Source: Vibrio syngnathi
Lineage (GTDB): Bacteria > Pseudomonadota > Gammaproteobacteria > Enterobacterales > Vibrionaceae
NCBI RefSeq assembly: GCF_002119525.1
Contig: NZ_CP017916.1
Span: forward strand, 3,162,001 to 3,226,000
Reading direction: 5' to 3'
Length of the DNA stretch: 64,000 nt
A program made the translations under genes and the position numbers. The notes beneath the pieces were generated by a model. It was not told the origin of the DNA, did not search any database, and worked only from the letters and a program-made list of their open reading frames with translations. This document shows positions 39,077-49,508 of this stretch, one piece after another (position 1 is the stretch's first letter; each line of letters starts with the position of its first letter).

Positions 39077-39400
39077 TTAGACGATGAAAGAAGACAGCAA
39101 GGTGACACCTAACAGAGCAGAAGAGAGTATGAATAACTGTCTTACACGATCACACTTCGACGTAAAAACTTCGTCGTGATGATGGTGATACTCTTTGCTT
39201 TTGATGTAACTGAACAAGCGAACCTGTTTGGTCATATTGCCGTGAGTTGTGAAGAATCCACCTCCGTCTACTTGTTGATAAAGTAGAGGATGTGCTTCTC
39301 GCATTATATAAATGAGTGTTCTTAGCGCAGTAAAATAACGCGCCCAGTTCACGCAAGTCACAACCATTAGTGCAAATAGAATAGTGTCGCCGCTGATCAT
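39077..39400 (-). CDS. uspB: Universal stress protein B
   Basis: A 107-residue inner-membrane protein with an N-terminal helix ([20 protein letters not shown]) and a C-terminal helix ([19 protein letters not shown]), as in UspB of E. coli, a sigma-S-dependent ethanol-tolerance factor. The ATG follows a strong GGAGGAAAGG site. It is adjacent to ftnA and divergent from uspA, the conserved usp neighbourhood. Confidence 0.93.
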   Translation of the reverse strand: MISGDTILFALMVVTCVNWARYFTALRTLIYIMREAHPLLYQQVDGGGFFTTHGNMTKQVRLFSYIKSKEYHHHHDEVFTSKCDRVRQLFILSSALLGVTLLSSFIV

Positions 39401-39468
39401 CCTTTCCTCCCTACATCTTCATAAGAAAACTCAAAAGAAAAAGATAATCAGTGTCTTTCTCGTACTAC

Positions 39469-39996
39469 CTAAACGGCAGGAGCTTCCATAATTGAAGATG
39501 AACCATCTTTTGCCAATTGCGCTAGGTCTTTATCAATAAAGAACAGTGCTTTACCGTCTTCACCAACAAGCTCTAGCTTATCCAATACACCTTTAAACAA
39601 CTTCTCTTCTTCGTGTTGCTCTGCAACGTACCATTGCAGGAAGTTAAAGGTTGAGTAATCTTGTGTGCTGAAAGCAACGTGAGCCAGTTTGTTGATCTGT
39701 TGAGTAATCATTTGCTCATGTTCGTAAGTTTCACGGAACACAGCCCCAAGGCTATCAAATTCATGTTTTGGCGCTTCAATCGCACCTAAAATTGGCATTG
39801 CACCTGTCTCACTTACGTAAGTAAAAAGACGCTGCATATGTTCCATTTCTTCTACTGCATGAACACGCAGAAACTCTGCTGCACCTTCAAATCCTTTGTC
39901 TTCACACCAAGCACTCATTTGTAAGTATAGGTTGGATGAGAAAAATTCTAGATTAATTTGCTCGTTCAGTTGCTCTACCATAGTTTTTGATAGCAT
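39469..39996 (-). CDS. ftnA: Non-haem ferritin
   Basis: A 175-residue ferritin-like iron-storage protein. The diiron ferroxidase ligands are visible in [20 protein letters not shown] (Glu), the EEMEHM motif ([14 protein letters not shown]) and [10 protein letters not shown]. It stores iron as a mineral inside a 24-mer. It lies upstream of uspB on the same strand with a 68-base gap. Regulation by RyhB or Fur is likely in Vibrio but is not visible here. Confidence 0.95.
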   Translation of the reverse strand: MLSKTMVEQLNEQINLEFFSSNLYLQMSAWCEDKGFEGAAEFLRVHAVEEMEHMQRLFTYVSETGAMPILGAIEAPKHEFDSLGAVFRETYEHEQMITQQINKLAHVAFSTQDYSTFNFLQWYVAEQHEEEKLFKGVLDKLELVGEDGKALFFIDKDLAQLAKDGSSSIMEAPAV

Positions 39997-40185
39997 TTAA
40001 GACTCCTAATTACATCTTCAGTTTTCTCTACTATATCACTATTTTATCAATATCTCGCAGACCATTAGTTAACCAATATTTCGAGCAAACATTACGCAAG
40101 ACAGTGGATATGAGATCACTTCAGCAAAAAAAGCCATTGCATAGTGCTAGTCTTTAGTTAAGCAATGAATAGAGGAGATAGCGGT

Positions 40186-40620
40186 ATGAGTTACAAACAT
40201 ATTTTGGTCGCAGTCGATTTATCAGATGACAGCAAATTACTTGTGGATAAAGCGGTAGCATTGGCTAAGCCATTGGAAGCCAAAGTCTCTTTTATCCATA
40301 TCGATATTAATTATGCAGAGCTCTATACTGGCCTAATTGATATCAACATGGCAGAAACCCAGCACAACGCGATGGAAGCATCTCGAGTTCAGCTACAAAA
40401 TTTTGCAGAACACGCTCAATACCCTATTACCCACACCTTAGTGGGCAGCGGCGACTTGAGTCATGAGCTGTGTGACACCATCAACGAGTTCAATGTTGAT
40501 TTGGTGGTTTGCGGTCACCATCAAGACTTCTGGAGCAAACTGCTCTCTTCAACACGACAACTGATCAATGCCTCGCCGGTTGATATGCTGGTCGTGCCTC
40601 TAAGAGATTCAGAAGACTAA
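40186..40620 (+). CDS. uspA: Universal stress protein A
   Basis: A 144-residue cytoplasmic UspA with the alpha/beta fold, starting [20 protein letters not shown] and ending VDMLVVPLR. The ATG at 40186 matches UspA proteins and has GAGGAG upstream; the in-frame ATG at 40165 would add seven residues overlapping the ribosome site. Induced in growth arrest and stress in relatives. Divergent from ftnA and uspB. Confidence 0.95.
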   Translation: MSYKHILVAVDLSDDSKLLVDKAVALAKPLEAKVSFIHIDINYAELYTGLIDINMAETQHNAMEASRVQLQNFAEHAQYPITHTLVGSGDLSHELCDTINEFNVDLVVCGHHQDFWSKLLSSTRQLINASPVDMLVVPLRDSED

Positions 40621-40672
40621 TGAATTAAGGTTAGGTAACATACAGCTCATATCTTATTAACGAAGTTTTTAT

Positions 40673-41551
40673 ATGAGCTATTTAGCTAGTGTTACCCTCT
40701 TATGGGCCTTCTCTTTTAGCCTGATCGGCGTTTACCTTGCTGGTCAGGTTGATTCTTGGTTCTCTGTATTAATGCGTGTTGCCCTTGCTGGCATTGTATT
40801 TCTTCCTTTCCTGAAGTTTCGAGGTATCTCGCGTAAGCTGATCGCTAAGTTGATGGCTATTGGTGGTATCCAGCTTGGGCTGATGTACTGCTTCTATTAC
40901 CAGTCTTTCTTGCTGCTATCCGTTCCTGAAGTCCTTCTGTTTACCGTTTTTACCCCAATTTACGTCACGCTTATTTATGACTTCCTCAAAGGGCAATTCT
41001 CTCCGTGGTATTTAGTGACAGCGGCGATTGCTGTATTGGGAGCTGTATTCATTAAATTCGCGGGTATCAACGAAAACTTTTTAGTCGGTTTCCTCGTAGT
41101 CCAAGGTGCAAACCTGTGCTTTGCTATCGGCCAAGTTGCTTACAAAGTAGTGATGGAGAAGGAATCGACAGAGTTACCTCAGCGCACAGTATTTGGTTAC
41201 TTCTATTTGGGTGCGTTGTGCGTCGCTTCGGTTGCTTTCATACTCTTAGGTAACCCTGAGAAGCTGCCAACAACCACTCTTCAATGGGGCATCCTGATTT
41301 ACCTTGGCTTGATTGCTTCGGGGCTAGGTTACTTTATGTGGAATAAAGGTGCATGCATGGTGAATGCTGGTGCACTGGCTGTAATGAACAACGCCTTAGT
41401 TCCAGCCGGCCTTGTGGTGAACATCCTGATTTGGAACAGAGACGTCGATTTGGTTCGATTGGCCATTGGCGGCGCGGTTATCTTGTTCTCTCTGTTCGTC
41501 AACGAGACATGGGTGAAAAAGCGTGTTGCGAGATCCACAAGCAACGCCTAA
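40673..41551 (+). CDS. EamA/DMT-superfamily transporter
   Basis: A 292-residue protein with about ten membrane helices in two EamA repeats (starts MSYLASVTLLWAFSFSLIGV). The substrate is unknown; relatives are annotated as carboxylate, amino-acid or amine exporters. It follows uspA by 52 bases and may share its transcript. A strong terminator follows at 41633-41663. Confidence 0.85.
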   Translation: MSYLASVTLLWAFSFSLIGVYLAGQVDSWFSVLMRVALAGIVFLPFLKFRGISRKLIAKLMAIGGIQLGLMYCFYYQSFLLLSVPEVLLFTVFTPIYVTLIYDFLKGQFSPWYLVTAAIAVLGAVFIKFAGINENFLVGFLVVQGANLCFAIGQVAYKVVMEKESTELPQRTVFGYFYLGALCVASVAFILLGNPEKLPTTTLQWGILIYLGLIASGLGYFMWNKGACMVNAGALAVMNNALVPAGLVVNILIWNRDVDLVRLAIGGAVILFSLFVNETWVKKRVARSTSNA

Positions 41552-41632
41552 CCGCTTTCACCGAGCTAAGTGAACTAAACTAAGCCAAATGAACAGAGCT
41601 CAATGAATTGGCTCGGATAACCCCAAAAAGCA

Positions 41633-41663
41633 AAAGAGCGACCTAATAAGGTCGCTCTTTTTT
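41633..41663. terminator. Terminator between the EamA gene and the CxxC protein gene
   Basis: AAGAGCGACC pairs with GGTCGCTCTT, followed by T4 on the plus strand and preceded by A-rich sequence, so it can serve both converging genes. Confidence 0.85.
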
Positions 41664-41699
41664 AATCATCGTTGCAGCAATAAGCTATTTGTATCAGTT

Positions 41700-42275
41700 T
41701 CAGTGAATGTGACTATGGCTCACTACCTGAGTCTTGGTTTCAGTGAAAGCTACGTCATCAAGTTGTAGGTTGATACGTTCAAGGTCGCTTTCCAGTTTTT
41801 GACTTTTCTTAAACAGCTTTTGCTGCTTCTTAATCATCTTCGCGAGCTTTTTGTTGTACTTCTCTTGTTTCTTCGCCGCTTTCTTCGCTTGTTTGAGTTC
41901 AGCTTTCTCATCGCCGCTCGCCTTCGCCATCAGTTTTTTCAGCTTGGCTTTTTTCAACGCGACTTTATCCGCTTTTTCTACGATAGCAGGATCAAAGATT
42001 TGTACCGTTGGCTCAACGCTGTCCATTACCTCGATAAGAGAAACTTCTGGAGTTGGCAATGTTTCAGCAAGTAGACCACACGCGACTTTTTCTTCAGCGG
42101 GTTTATTCTGACAATCAATCGGTGGGATGGCTGTTGGTTTGCATAGATTCGCTTGATCCGACGATGAGCGCGCACAAGAGCGGCACACGAACTTTGGTTC
42201 AGTCACCAAACTGTGGATTTCTCCCAAGTGCTCGGTGATATCTCGACGGTTTAACTTACAAAAGCGTTTAGCCAT
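41700..42275 (-). CDS. Hypothetical CxxC, Lys-rich coiled-coil protein under a Fur box
   Basis: A 191-residue protein that I do not recognise. Cysteines at the start (FCKL) and a CRSC pair near residue 32-35, with two further Cys (LCKP, DCQN), may bind metal. The C-terminal half (about 105-175) is a Lys/Ala-rich coiled coil (KVALKKAKLKKLMAKA, KKAAKKQEKYNKKLAKMIKK), and the protein ends HSHIH. There is no signal peptide. A near-perfect Fur box at 42290-42310, just upstream of the start, suggests iron-repressed expression and a role in iron limitation or metal handling. Confidence 0.65.
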   Translation of the reverse strand: MAKRFCKLNRRDITEHLGEIHSLVTEPKFVCRSCARSSSDQANLCKPTAIPPIDCQNKPAEEKVACGLLAETLPTPEVSLIEVMDSVEPTVQIFDPAIVEKADKVALKKAKLKKLMAKASGDEKAELKQAKKAAKKQEKYNKKLAKMIKKQQKLFKKSQKLESDLERINLQLDDVAFTETKTQVVSHSHIH

Positions 42276-42289
42276 GCTACAACTCCAGC

Positions 42290-42310
42290 TAAGAATAATA
42301 ATGATTCTTA
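42290..42310 (-). promoter_or_regulatory. Fur box upstream of the CxxC protein gene
   Basis: TAAGAATAATAATGATTCTTA (split: TAAGAATAATA and ATGATTCTTA) is a near-palindromic Fur-type site containing AATAATGATTCTT, 15 bases before the start codon. Confidence 0.75.
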
Positions 42311-42435
42311 GTTAGATATACATCCGTAACGCGACTATCGCAAGTGTTAAATGGTGATTTATCGTATTTATGACGGGAAATTTTCTTAGCGTGTTCTAAG
42401 TTATTGATGCTTTAACTGAGCAACTGATGTCTTAA

Positions 42436-43227
42436 CTAGGTCATTGATGCTTTCACATACACATCAAAACGGTTTTTTTTAGTTTCGATCACCATGCTCG
42501 GTTTTTGCTCGTCTAACCATGCTGCGTAATCCGGTCTTTTGACCACAACGCGCTTCGTTGCCAGCTTCATCGCAGGCTCAAACAAACCATCGGCATCCAG
42601 ATCGGCACCCACCAACGATTGGAATACGCGCATCTCTTTCTTAACCAAAGCCGACTTCTTCTTGTTCTCTGGGTGTGGGTACATTGGATCGAGGTACACC
42701 ACATCAGGCTGTTCGAAGTGAGGGTCGTTGCTAAGTTTATCCAGCGCGTCGTGACTTGAAGCGTGAATCAACTTCATACGTTCGCTAACCCAACAGCCGA
42801 TGTCTGGGTCTTTTTGCGCTCGCAGCAAACCATCATCAAGCAGTGCTGCGACAACTGGATGTCGCTCGACCATCTGCACTTTACAGCCCAACGAAGCCAA
42901 TACAAACGCGTCACGCCCTAAGCCTGCCGTACCATCAAGAATAGTTGGCGTTGCGCCTTTGTTTAAACCCGCTGCTTTGGCAATTGCCTGACCTTTACCG
43001 CCACCAAACTTACGTCTATGGCCAACCGCTCCGCCGACTAAATCAACAAAAATAGCGCCAAGCTTAGGTTCATCGACTTTACGTAGCTCAAGTCGCTCGC
43101 AAGTCAGTACCAAAGCAAAATCGCTGTTTTCATCATGAGATAAATTCCAACGGGTCGCTAAGTCATTTAAATGATCGATTTGGGTAGCATCTTCGCAAAT
43201 CAGTTGTAGTTGCAAGGTCGTCTCCAA
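42436..43227 (-). CDS. rsmJ: 16S rRNA (guanine-N2-)-methyltransferase RsmJ
   Basis: A 263-residue SAM-dependent methyltransferase that modifies G1516 in 16S rRNA. Motif I is [12 protein letters not shown], the acidic motif is [11 protein letters not shown] and the catalytic segment is [25 protein letters not shown] is characteristic of the former YhiQ family. It lies in the conserved usp-rsmJ-prlC-rlmJ-gor order. Confidence 0.95.
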   Translation of the reverse strand: METTLQLQLICEDATQIDHLNDLATRWNLSHDENSDFALVLTCERLELRKVDEPKLGAIFVDLVGGAVGHRRKFGGGKGQAIAKAAGLNKGATPTILDGTAGLGRDAFVLASLGCKVQMVERHPVVAALLDDGLLRAQKDPDIGCWVSERMKLIHASSHDALDKLSNDPHFEQPDVVYLDPMYPHPENKKKSALVKKEMRVFQSLVGADLDADGLFEPAMKLATKRVVVKRPDYAAWLDEQKPSMVIETKKNRFDVYVKASMT

Positions 43228-43243
43228 CAGACAGTAGTATTCA

Positions 43244-43278
43244 AAACAAAAGAGGCAACCAGTTTACCTGATTGCCTC
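43244..43278 (-). terminator. Terminator after the GGDEF-EAL gene
   Basis: On the minus strand GAGGCAATCAG pairs with CTGGTTGCCTC (one G-T pair), followed by TTTTGTTTTG. Confidence 0.7.
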
Positions 43279-43341
43279 AACAATACATATTAACGGTGAA
43301 AAGTATTCACAGCTAAAGTTGTCTTACCTAAACCAATTACT

Positions 43342-46300
43342 CTATCTCTCTTCTTGCCTTAGCTCTTCAACAAGCTCAGCCAGTGGCTTCGGTCGACCAA
43401 TAACATAGCCCTGAGCATAGTTAACACCGAGTTCAATCAACTTATCGAGAACCTGAGTATTTTCAACAAATTCAGCCACCGTGTGCTTGCCCATCTGCTT
43501 CGCTAAATCATTGATCGAACGAACCATCACATAGTCCATCTCGTTAACATCAATATCACGCACAAATAGGCCATCAATTTTCACAATATCAACGGGTAAT
43601 GCCTTCAGATATCCGAATGACGACAAGCCTGAACCAAAATCATCCAGAGCAATCAAACAGCCGAGCTCTTTAATTCGAGTAAAGAACTTGATTGCCTGCT
43701 TCATATTACTCATGGCGGCCGTTTCAGTGATCTCTAAACAAATCTTATGGCAAGGCACTGATGAGTTCGCCAAACTTTCAATCAAGAATTCAACAAACTC
43801 TCGGTTACCCATCGAGTGACCAGAAAGGTTGATTGAACACATCCCCAAATCATCAACGAGATGTGGGCGTTGCTCCAACCAATTCAACGTTTGACTGACG
43901 ACTTGGCGATCAATCAAATGCGCGATGTTATAGCGCTCAGAGGCTGGCATGAAGATCCCCGGTGAAATGTACTCACCTTGGACGTTCTTGATCCTCACCA
44001 GTATCTCAAAGTGCATTTTGTTGCTATTTTCCTCTAGGCCAAGAATACGTTGAGCAAACAGCTCTAAACGATCATTAGCTAAGGCTTCATGTACCAAGTT
44101 AACGCATTCCATTTCTAAATGGCGGCGGCGAAGATCTTCATCATCTAGATGATAAAGGTGATAACGATTACGACCTTCCTCTTTAGCGGCATGGCAAGCG
44201 GCATCTGCCTGTGCATGCACCATTTGTGATGAAGCGGCAGTATGATCAATCAATCGAATTCCGATAGAACAGGTAAGATTGAGATGAATATCACCCCATA
44301 AGAATGGATTCTCACTCATCATAGATATAATACTGTGACAGACATTAACAGCATCTCGCTCAGTACAGTCTTTGATTAATACCGCAAACTCATCTCCCCC
44401 CATTCGAGCTAAAACAGCATTATAAGGAAGCACATCTTCTATCAGATTAGCGCTAAATATGATCGCGGCATCACCCGCTTCATGCCCTGCTGTATCGTTC
44501 AGTACCTTCAATTGGTCCAAATCTAAGAACAACATCGCATGAGTTCTCATATGACTCTCGACCTCTTTCAGCGCCTTTTGTAGCTCTTGCTCAAAGTGGT
44601 TGCGGTTGAAAGTGTCAGTAAGCAGGTCATAACGCGCTTGGTACTCTAACTTTTCAGAAAGTTCGCGGGTTTCAGTAATATCCTCTCCAACAATCAACAG
44701 CTGACCCGAGTCGACCAGTGGACGAATATTTTCACGAATCCAGATCGTTCTACCATCCACATGACGATACTCGATATCACGACGCCACACGCCGCGAATT
44801 TTGTGCTGTGGTTGCAACAAGATATGACGAGGAATCATCGCGTTTTCATCCACATAGAACTCTCTAGGACGATGTCCCAAAAGCTGATCAAGTGGATAGC
44901 CTAGTAACTCTTCAGCAAACTGGTTCACTTGCTGAATACGATTATTGACATCCAGTGTAATCATCATCACCGGCTGCTTGTCGTAATACAGTTTGAGATT
45001 CGCTTCACGTTGGAACAATTTGTTCTCAGCAAGCTTTCGCGAGGTAACATCACGAGCTTCAAATAGGAACTGAATCGTGTCCTCTTCACTGCTCGGCATC
45101 GGCTTCAAAGAGATATCTAGCACCATTCCACCACGATCACGGCACCATACCTCAGCCTCAAATCGTAGGGTTGGATACTCATCCCTTTCAGCAAAGTATT
45201 CCTTCAGCACTTCGCCAGCTGCATCATCCCAATATTCTTGGAGAGGTGTTCCCAATTTATAACCTTGATTATAAAGAAGCTCATGCAGCTTACTGTTGCT
45301 CGACAGCAGTACTCCACCTTTATCAAGAATGCCCATGTACTGTAGGCTTTGATCGAATATCGATTCCAGTAACAGTTGGCTCTGTCGGCTGGCTCGCTCA
45401 CTTTTCTTAAGGCGGTTGAGGTAGTAAACCAAGACAGCGATAACGCATGACATACTCAGGAAGATCAATCCGATAGTTCGAATTTCATCACGGTAACGCG
45501 TCAGGAATGATTTAGGCTTATTCAGAAACGTGACTGCCGCTTCATTCTCAGCACCCAGATTCCAACGAGAGAGTTGTTGATAGTCTAGTTTAATTTCCGA
45601 TGCGCCAGGAGCGACTAAAGGCAGAGGGGCATTTGGGTTCGCAAGTACCTCCAATAAAACACGTCCCGTGTCTCGGCCTTGCGTTATACCACTTTGAATA
45701 ACACCGCCTATCGCACCAAAACCCAACCCCAAGTCGTGCACCATATACAGTGGTATTTGGGTTTTTATATTCAATTTTCGCCAGTCTTCAACGCTACTCA
45801 CGTTACCTTCAGCATCGCGATAATAGGCCCAAAAGAGTAAGCTCTGACCTAGATCAGTTCGCTGAGAAAACGCTATTAACTCTTGGTAAGAGTCAGGCAC
45901 ATAATGCTCTACCAAATCGGAAAAATTGGGGTGAGTCTCAATAGAACGATCGACTTGTGAGCGGATAGCATCACCCGTGACTGAGTGATCTGTAACAATG
46001 TATATCTTCTTTACACTTGCTTGAAGGCGCTTAATTAGCTCAATATTACCTACTAAATCAATATCTTCAGTAATACCCGTCGCGTTCAAACCTTCAATCA
46101 TTTCAGGGGAAAAATTGTTGATGCCACCAAAGATGACTGGCGTATCTTTGAGATCGAGCGCAAGACGCTTCATTAAATTAAGGGCGTTGTTGTCACTGAC
46201 TACAACCGCTGCAAATTCTTCATGCATCAACTTTGTGTGATAAAGCTGATAAACTCGCTCTAAATATTCTGGGTTTTGAGTACGTTTACTATCTAAATAA

Positions 46301-46479
46301 ACAACTCGATACGATAACCCATCGCGATCCAGCTCTTCTGATAATCCTTTGTGGAAATCATCAGTCCAGAAAAAACCTTGATGATAAGAATGAATAACCA
46401 ACACATCTTTTGTTTGAGCTGAAACGAAAACACTCCAACACATAACAATCAAAAACAACGAAAATCGCACTGAATTCAC
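43342..46479 (-). CDS. Membrane sensor with periplasmic binding domain, PAS, GGDEF and EAL domains
   Basis: A 1045-residue c-di-GMP signalling protein. A signal peptide (1-21) leads to a periplasmic ABC-type substrate-binding-like domain (about 25-310, KDVLVIHSYHQGFFWTDDFH). A membrane helix (about 335-357) and two PAS domains (about 370-480 and 490-615) follow. Then come a GGDEF domain with intact RMGGDEF (about 625-785) and an EAL domain (about 800-1040) with an intact ExLxR motif (EILVR), SINLSGHS, DDFGSG, KIDG and QGYVIGRP. Both catalytic domains therefore look competent; the net activity cannot be predicted. The gene is divergent from asnC. Confidence 0.88.
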   Translation of the reverse strand: MNSVRFSLFLIVMCWSVFVSAQTKDVLVIHSYHQGFFWTDDFHKGLSEELDRDGLSYRVVYLDSKRTQNPEYLERVYQLYHTKLMHEEFAAVVVSDNNALNLMKRLALDLKDTPVIFGGINNFSPEMIEGLNATGITEDIDLVGNIELIKRLQASVKKIYIVTDHSVTGDAIRSQVDRSIETHPNFSDLVEHYVPDSYQELIAFSQRTDLGQSLLFWAYYRDAEGNVSSVEDWRKLNIKTQIPLYMVHDLGLGFGAIGGVIQSGITQGRDTGRVLLEVLANPNAPLPLVAPGASEIKLDYQQLSRWNLGAENEAAVTFLNKPKSFLTRYRDEIRTIGLIFLSMSCVIAVLVYYLNRLKKSERASRQSQLLLESIFDQSLQYMGILDKGGVLLSSNSKLHELLYNQGYKLGTPLQEYWDDAAGEVLKEYFAERDEYPTLRFEAEVWCRDRGGMVLDISLKPMPSSEEDTIQFLFEARDVTSRKLAENKLFQREANLKLYYDKQPVMMITLDVNNRIQQVNQFAEELLGYPLDQLLGHRPREFYVDENAMIPRHILLQPQHKIRGVWRRDIEYRHVDGRTIWIRENIRPLVDSGQLLIVGEDITETRELSEKLEYQARYDLLTDTFNRNHFEQELQKALKEVESHMRTHAMLFLDLDQLKVLNDTAGHEAGDAAIIFSANLIEDVLPYNAVLARMGGDEFAVLIKDCTERDAVNVCHSIISMMSENPFLWGDIHLNLTCSIGIRLIDHTAASSQMVHAQADAACHAAKEEGRNRYHLYHLDDEDLRRRHLEMECVNLVHEALANDRLELFAQRILGLEENSNKMHFEILVRIKNVQGEYISPGIFMPASERYNIAHLIDRQVVSQTLNWLEQRPHLVDDLGMCSINLSGHSMGNREFVEFLIESLANSSVPCHKICLEITETAAMSNMKQAIKFFTRIKELGCLIALDDFGSGLSSFGYLKALPVDIVKIDGLFVRDIDVNEMDYVMVRSINDLAKQMGKHTVAEFVENTQVLDKLIELGVNYAQGYVIGRPKPLAELVEELRQEER

Positions 46480-46569
46480 CCTAACACTATAGTTGCTGCT
46501 AATATTATCACCCTTGGCTATGATGTGTACTAAAGCCGGTATGTTTTTTATTCACCTTAAGGATTATGC

Positions 46570-47034
46570 ATGTCCACAACTACAGCTCGTCTGGATGATC
46601 TAGACCGTGCCATTCTCAAAACCTTGATGGAAGATGCGCGCACACCTTATGCTGAAATGGCAAAGAAATTTGATGTCAGCCCTGCAACGATTCACGTTCG
46701 TATCGAAAAAATGAGATCGGCAGACATCATTGAACGAACCGAGGTTGTAGTAAACACCAAGAAGCTTGGTTACGACGTGTGTTGTTTTATTGGTATCAAC
46801 CTCAATGCAGCTCGCGACTACCATTCAGCCATTGCAAAACTAAACGCCTTAGACGAAGTTGTTGAGGCTTACTACACCACTGGCGCCTACAACATCTTCG
46901 TTAAGTTGATGTGTAAATCGATAGAAGAGTTGCAGTTCGTGCTAATTGATAAATTGCAGGCGATTGACGAGGTTCAATCAACTGAGACATTGATTTCACT
47001 GCAAAACCCTATCAACCGTAACGTGAACCCATAA
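46570..47034 (+). CDS. asnC: Transcriptional regulator AsnC (Lrp/AsnC family)
   Basis: A 154-residue protein with an N-terminal HTH (LDDLDRAILKTLMEDARTPY ... VSPATIHVRIEKM) and a RAM/AsnC ligand-binding domain (about 70-148). Closest to AsnC, the asparagine-responsive activator of asnA. It diverges from the GGDEF-EAL gene with a 90-base shared promoter region and is followed by a terminator. Confidence 0.9.
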   Translation: MSTTTARLDDLDRAILKTLMEDARTPYAEMAKKFDVSPATIHVRIEKMRSADIIERTEVVVNTKKLGYDVCCFIGINLNAARDYHSAIAKLNALDEVVEAYYTTGAYNIFVKLMCKSIEELQFVLIDKLQAIDEVQSTETLISLQNPINRNVNP

Positions 47035-47076
47035 TCTATAGACACACCAGAATTATGTTTAGGTGACCCAAAAAGA

Positions 47077-47106
47077 AAAGGCTGAACACAATGTTCAGCC
47101 TTTAAT
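47077..47106. terminator. Bidirectional terminator between asnC and prlC
   Basis: AAGGCTGAACA pairs with TGTTCAGCCTT around CAA, with A-rich and T-rich flanks. Confidence 0.8.
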
Positions 47107-47186
47107 TTATCTAGTTTATGTCGTCTCGAATATAAGCTCTGTTACCTAGTATAAGCTATGCAGCTAGCAATAAGGTAATCACAAAC

Positions 47187-49229
47187 CTAAGCTTGAATAC
47201 CCGCATGACGAAGCATCGCATCGATTTGAGGCTCACGACCACGGAAGCGTTTGAACAGCTCCATCGGCTCTTCACTGCCACCCATCTCAAGGATGTTGTT
47301 CAGGAAGCGGTTGCCCGTTTCAGTGTTGAAGATACCCTCTTCTTCAAATGCTGAGAACGCATCTGCAGACAATACTTCTGCCCACAGGTAGCTGTAGTAA
47401 CCTGCGCTGTAGCCACCAGCAAAAATGTGACCAAAGCTGTGTGAGAAGCGGTTCCAATCAAGGCTTGGCAATACAGAAACCTTAGACTTCACGTCGGCTA
47501 GCGTTTCTAGTACGCGAGCACCCACTTCTGGGTCGTATTCTGTGTGCAGCGTAAAGTCGAACAAACCAAGCTCTAGCTGACGCAGAATAAACATCGCAGA
47601 TTGGAAGTTCTTCGCCGCTAGCATCTTCTCTAGCATCTCTTTTGGTAGCGCTTCACCCGTTTCGAAGTGACCAGAAATGAACGACAGCGCTTCTTCTTCC
47701 CAACACCAGTTCTCTAGGAACTGACTTGGTAGCTCAACCGCGTCCCAAGGCACGCCATTGATACCAGAAACCGCACCCGCATCAACTTGCGTTAACATAT
47801 GGTGAATACCGTGGCCGAATTCGTGGAATAAGGTAACCACTTCATCGTGAGTAAATAGCGCAGGCTTATCACCGACTGGCTTGTTGAAGTTACACGTTAG
47901 GTAAGCCACTGGCGTTTGTAACTCGCCAGATTGAGTGATGCGACGACCGCGACAGTCATCCATCCAAGCGCCACCACGTTTGTGCTCACGTGCATATAGA
48001 TCTAGGTAGAAGCTACCGCGCAATGTACCTGTCGCATCAAAGATGTCAAAGAAGCGCACTGAATCATGCCATGTATCCACACCTTCACGCTCAGTCACAG
48101 ACATACCAAACACACGGTTTAGTACTTCGAACAAACCAGACACTGCGTTCGACTCAGGGAAGTATGGACGAAGCTCTTCATCAGAGATCTCGAACAAGTT
48201 CTGTTTTTGTTTCTCGCTGTAGTAAGCGATGTCCCACAGGTTTAGCTCAGAGACACCAAACTCTTTCTCAGCAAACTGGCGTAGCTCTTCGACTTCGCGC
48301 TCACCTTGTGGTTTGGCTTTTACTGCTAGGTCGTTAAGGAAACCAAGTACTTGGTCTGGCGTTTCTGCCATCTTAGTCGACAGAGATTTTTCGCTGTAAG
48401 TGCTAAAGCCAAGCATGCGTGCGATCTCGTGACGCAGCTTAAGTTGTTCAGTGATGATCTCAGTGTTGTCCCACTTACCAGCATTTGGACCGCGATCTGA
48501 AGCGCGAGTTACGTAGGCTTCGTACAGTTCTTTACGCAGTTCTTGGTTATCACAGTACGTCATCACTGGTAGATATGAAGGGATGTCCAGAGTCAGTAGA
48601 TAACCTTCCTGCTCTTTAGCTTGTGCCGCGGCTTGTGCTGCTGCCAATGCCGATTCAGGCATACCAGCCAGTTCAGCCACGTCTGTAACTTGTTTGCTCC
48701 AACCCATGGTTGCATCAAGCACATTGTTTGAGAATTGAGAACCCAGCTCAGACTGACGCTTGCTGATCTCGCCGTAGCGGTGCTGCTCGTCTGCGGGTAA
48801 GCCAATGCCTGATAATTCAAAGTCACGCAGTGCGTCGGTAATGGTTTTCTGTTGAGCTTGGTTTAATGCCGAGAATGCCTCACTCGCCTTGATCGCTTTA
48901 TACGCTTCGAACAAACCTTTATGTTGACCAACCCACGTTCCGTACTCAGAAAGTACTGGTAGGCAGCTCTCATAAGCGTCACGCAGTTCGTCGCTGTTCA
49001 TAACAGAATTCATATGGCTTACAGGAGACCAAATACGGCCTAAACGATCATCCACTTCTTCAATCGGAGCAACGAGGTTGTCCCAGCTTGGTGAAGTATT
49101 ACCTTCAAGTACTTGTTCTATCTTGTTGCGACACTCTTCAATCACTTGCTCAACCGCTGGCTTAACGTGCTCAGGTTTGATCTGTGAAAACGGAGGTAAG
49201 TCCGTGAAGGTTAATAGCGGATTAGACAT
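47187..49229 (-). CDS. prlC: Oligopeptidase A
   Basis: A 680-residue M3-family zinc metallopeptidase with the HExxH motif in LFHEFGHGIHHML (near 468) and the downstream zinc ligand Glu in WCWEEEALS. It degrades oligopeptides and cleaved signal peptides in the cytoplasm. It starts MSNPLLTFTDLPPFSQIKPE, as in other PrlC proteins. Between asnC and rlmJ in the conserved gor neighbourhood. Confidence 0.97.
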   Translation of the reverse strand: MSNPLLTFTDLPPFSQIKPEHVKPAVEQVIEECRNKIEQVLEGNTSPSWDNLVAPIEEVDDRLGRIWSPVSHMNSVMNSDELRDAYESCLPVLSEYGTWVGQHKGLFEAYKAIKASEAFSALNQAQQKTITDALRDFELSGIGLPADEQHRYGEISKRQSELGSQFSNNVLDATMGWSKQVTDVAELAGMPESALAAAQAAAQAKEQEGYLLTLDIPSYLPVMTYCDNQELRKELYEAYVTRASDRGPNAGKWDNTEIITEQLKLRHEIARMLGFSTYSEKSLSTKMAETPDQVLGFLNDLAVKAKPQGEREVEELRQFAEKEFGVSELNLWDIAYYSEKQKQNLFEISDEELRPYFPESNAVSGLFEVLNRVFGMSVTEREGVDTWHDSVRFFDIFDATGTLRGSFYLDLYAREHKRGGAWMDDCRGRRITQSGELQTPVAYLTCNFNKPVGDKPALFTHDEVVTLFHEFGHGIHHMLTQVDAGAVSGINGVPWDAVELPSQFLENWCWEEEALSFISGHFETGEALPKEMLEKMLAAKNFQSAMFILRQLELGLFDFTLHTEYDPEVGARVLETLADVKSKVSVLPSLDWNRFSHSFGHIFAGGYSAGYYSYLWAEVLSADAFSAFEEEGIFNTETGNRFLNNILEMGGSEEPMELFKRFRGREPQIDAMLRHAGIQA

Positions 49230-49508
49230 ATAAACATTCCTTTGGCTTTAGAGACTTTCGTCTTTTTTGTAATGAGGTCGTCTTACAGTCATCAGGCTAA
49301 GGGTCGCCCTAAAAAATCACCTGCGAATAGTTATTAAATAGTGCCCATCAAGGCAAATTTCAATAGCAGAACCAATAACTAACTGCATATTGCGAACGAC
49401 TGTTCCTGAATTGATCGAGAATTTATGGTCCATTGAGGGTTATAATAGTCGGATTAACCCCACCTACACTAACCACACTCTAATTCGAGAGTGTTACGAG
49501 AGTTTAAT

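Noticed and set aside
43342..46479. Loss of EAL activity because the signature reads EIL
   Set aside because: The functional motif is ExLxR, which is intact (EILVR), and the other catalytic motifs are present.
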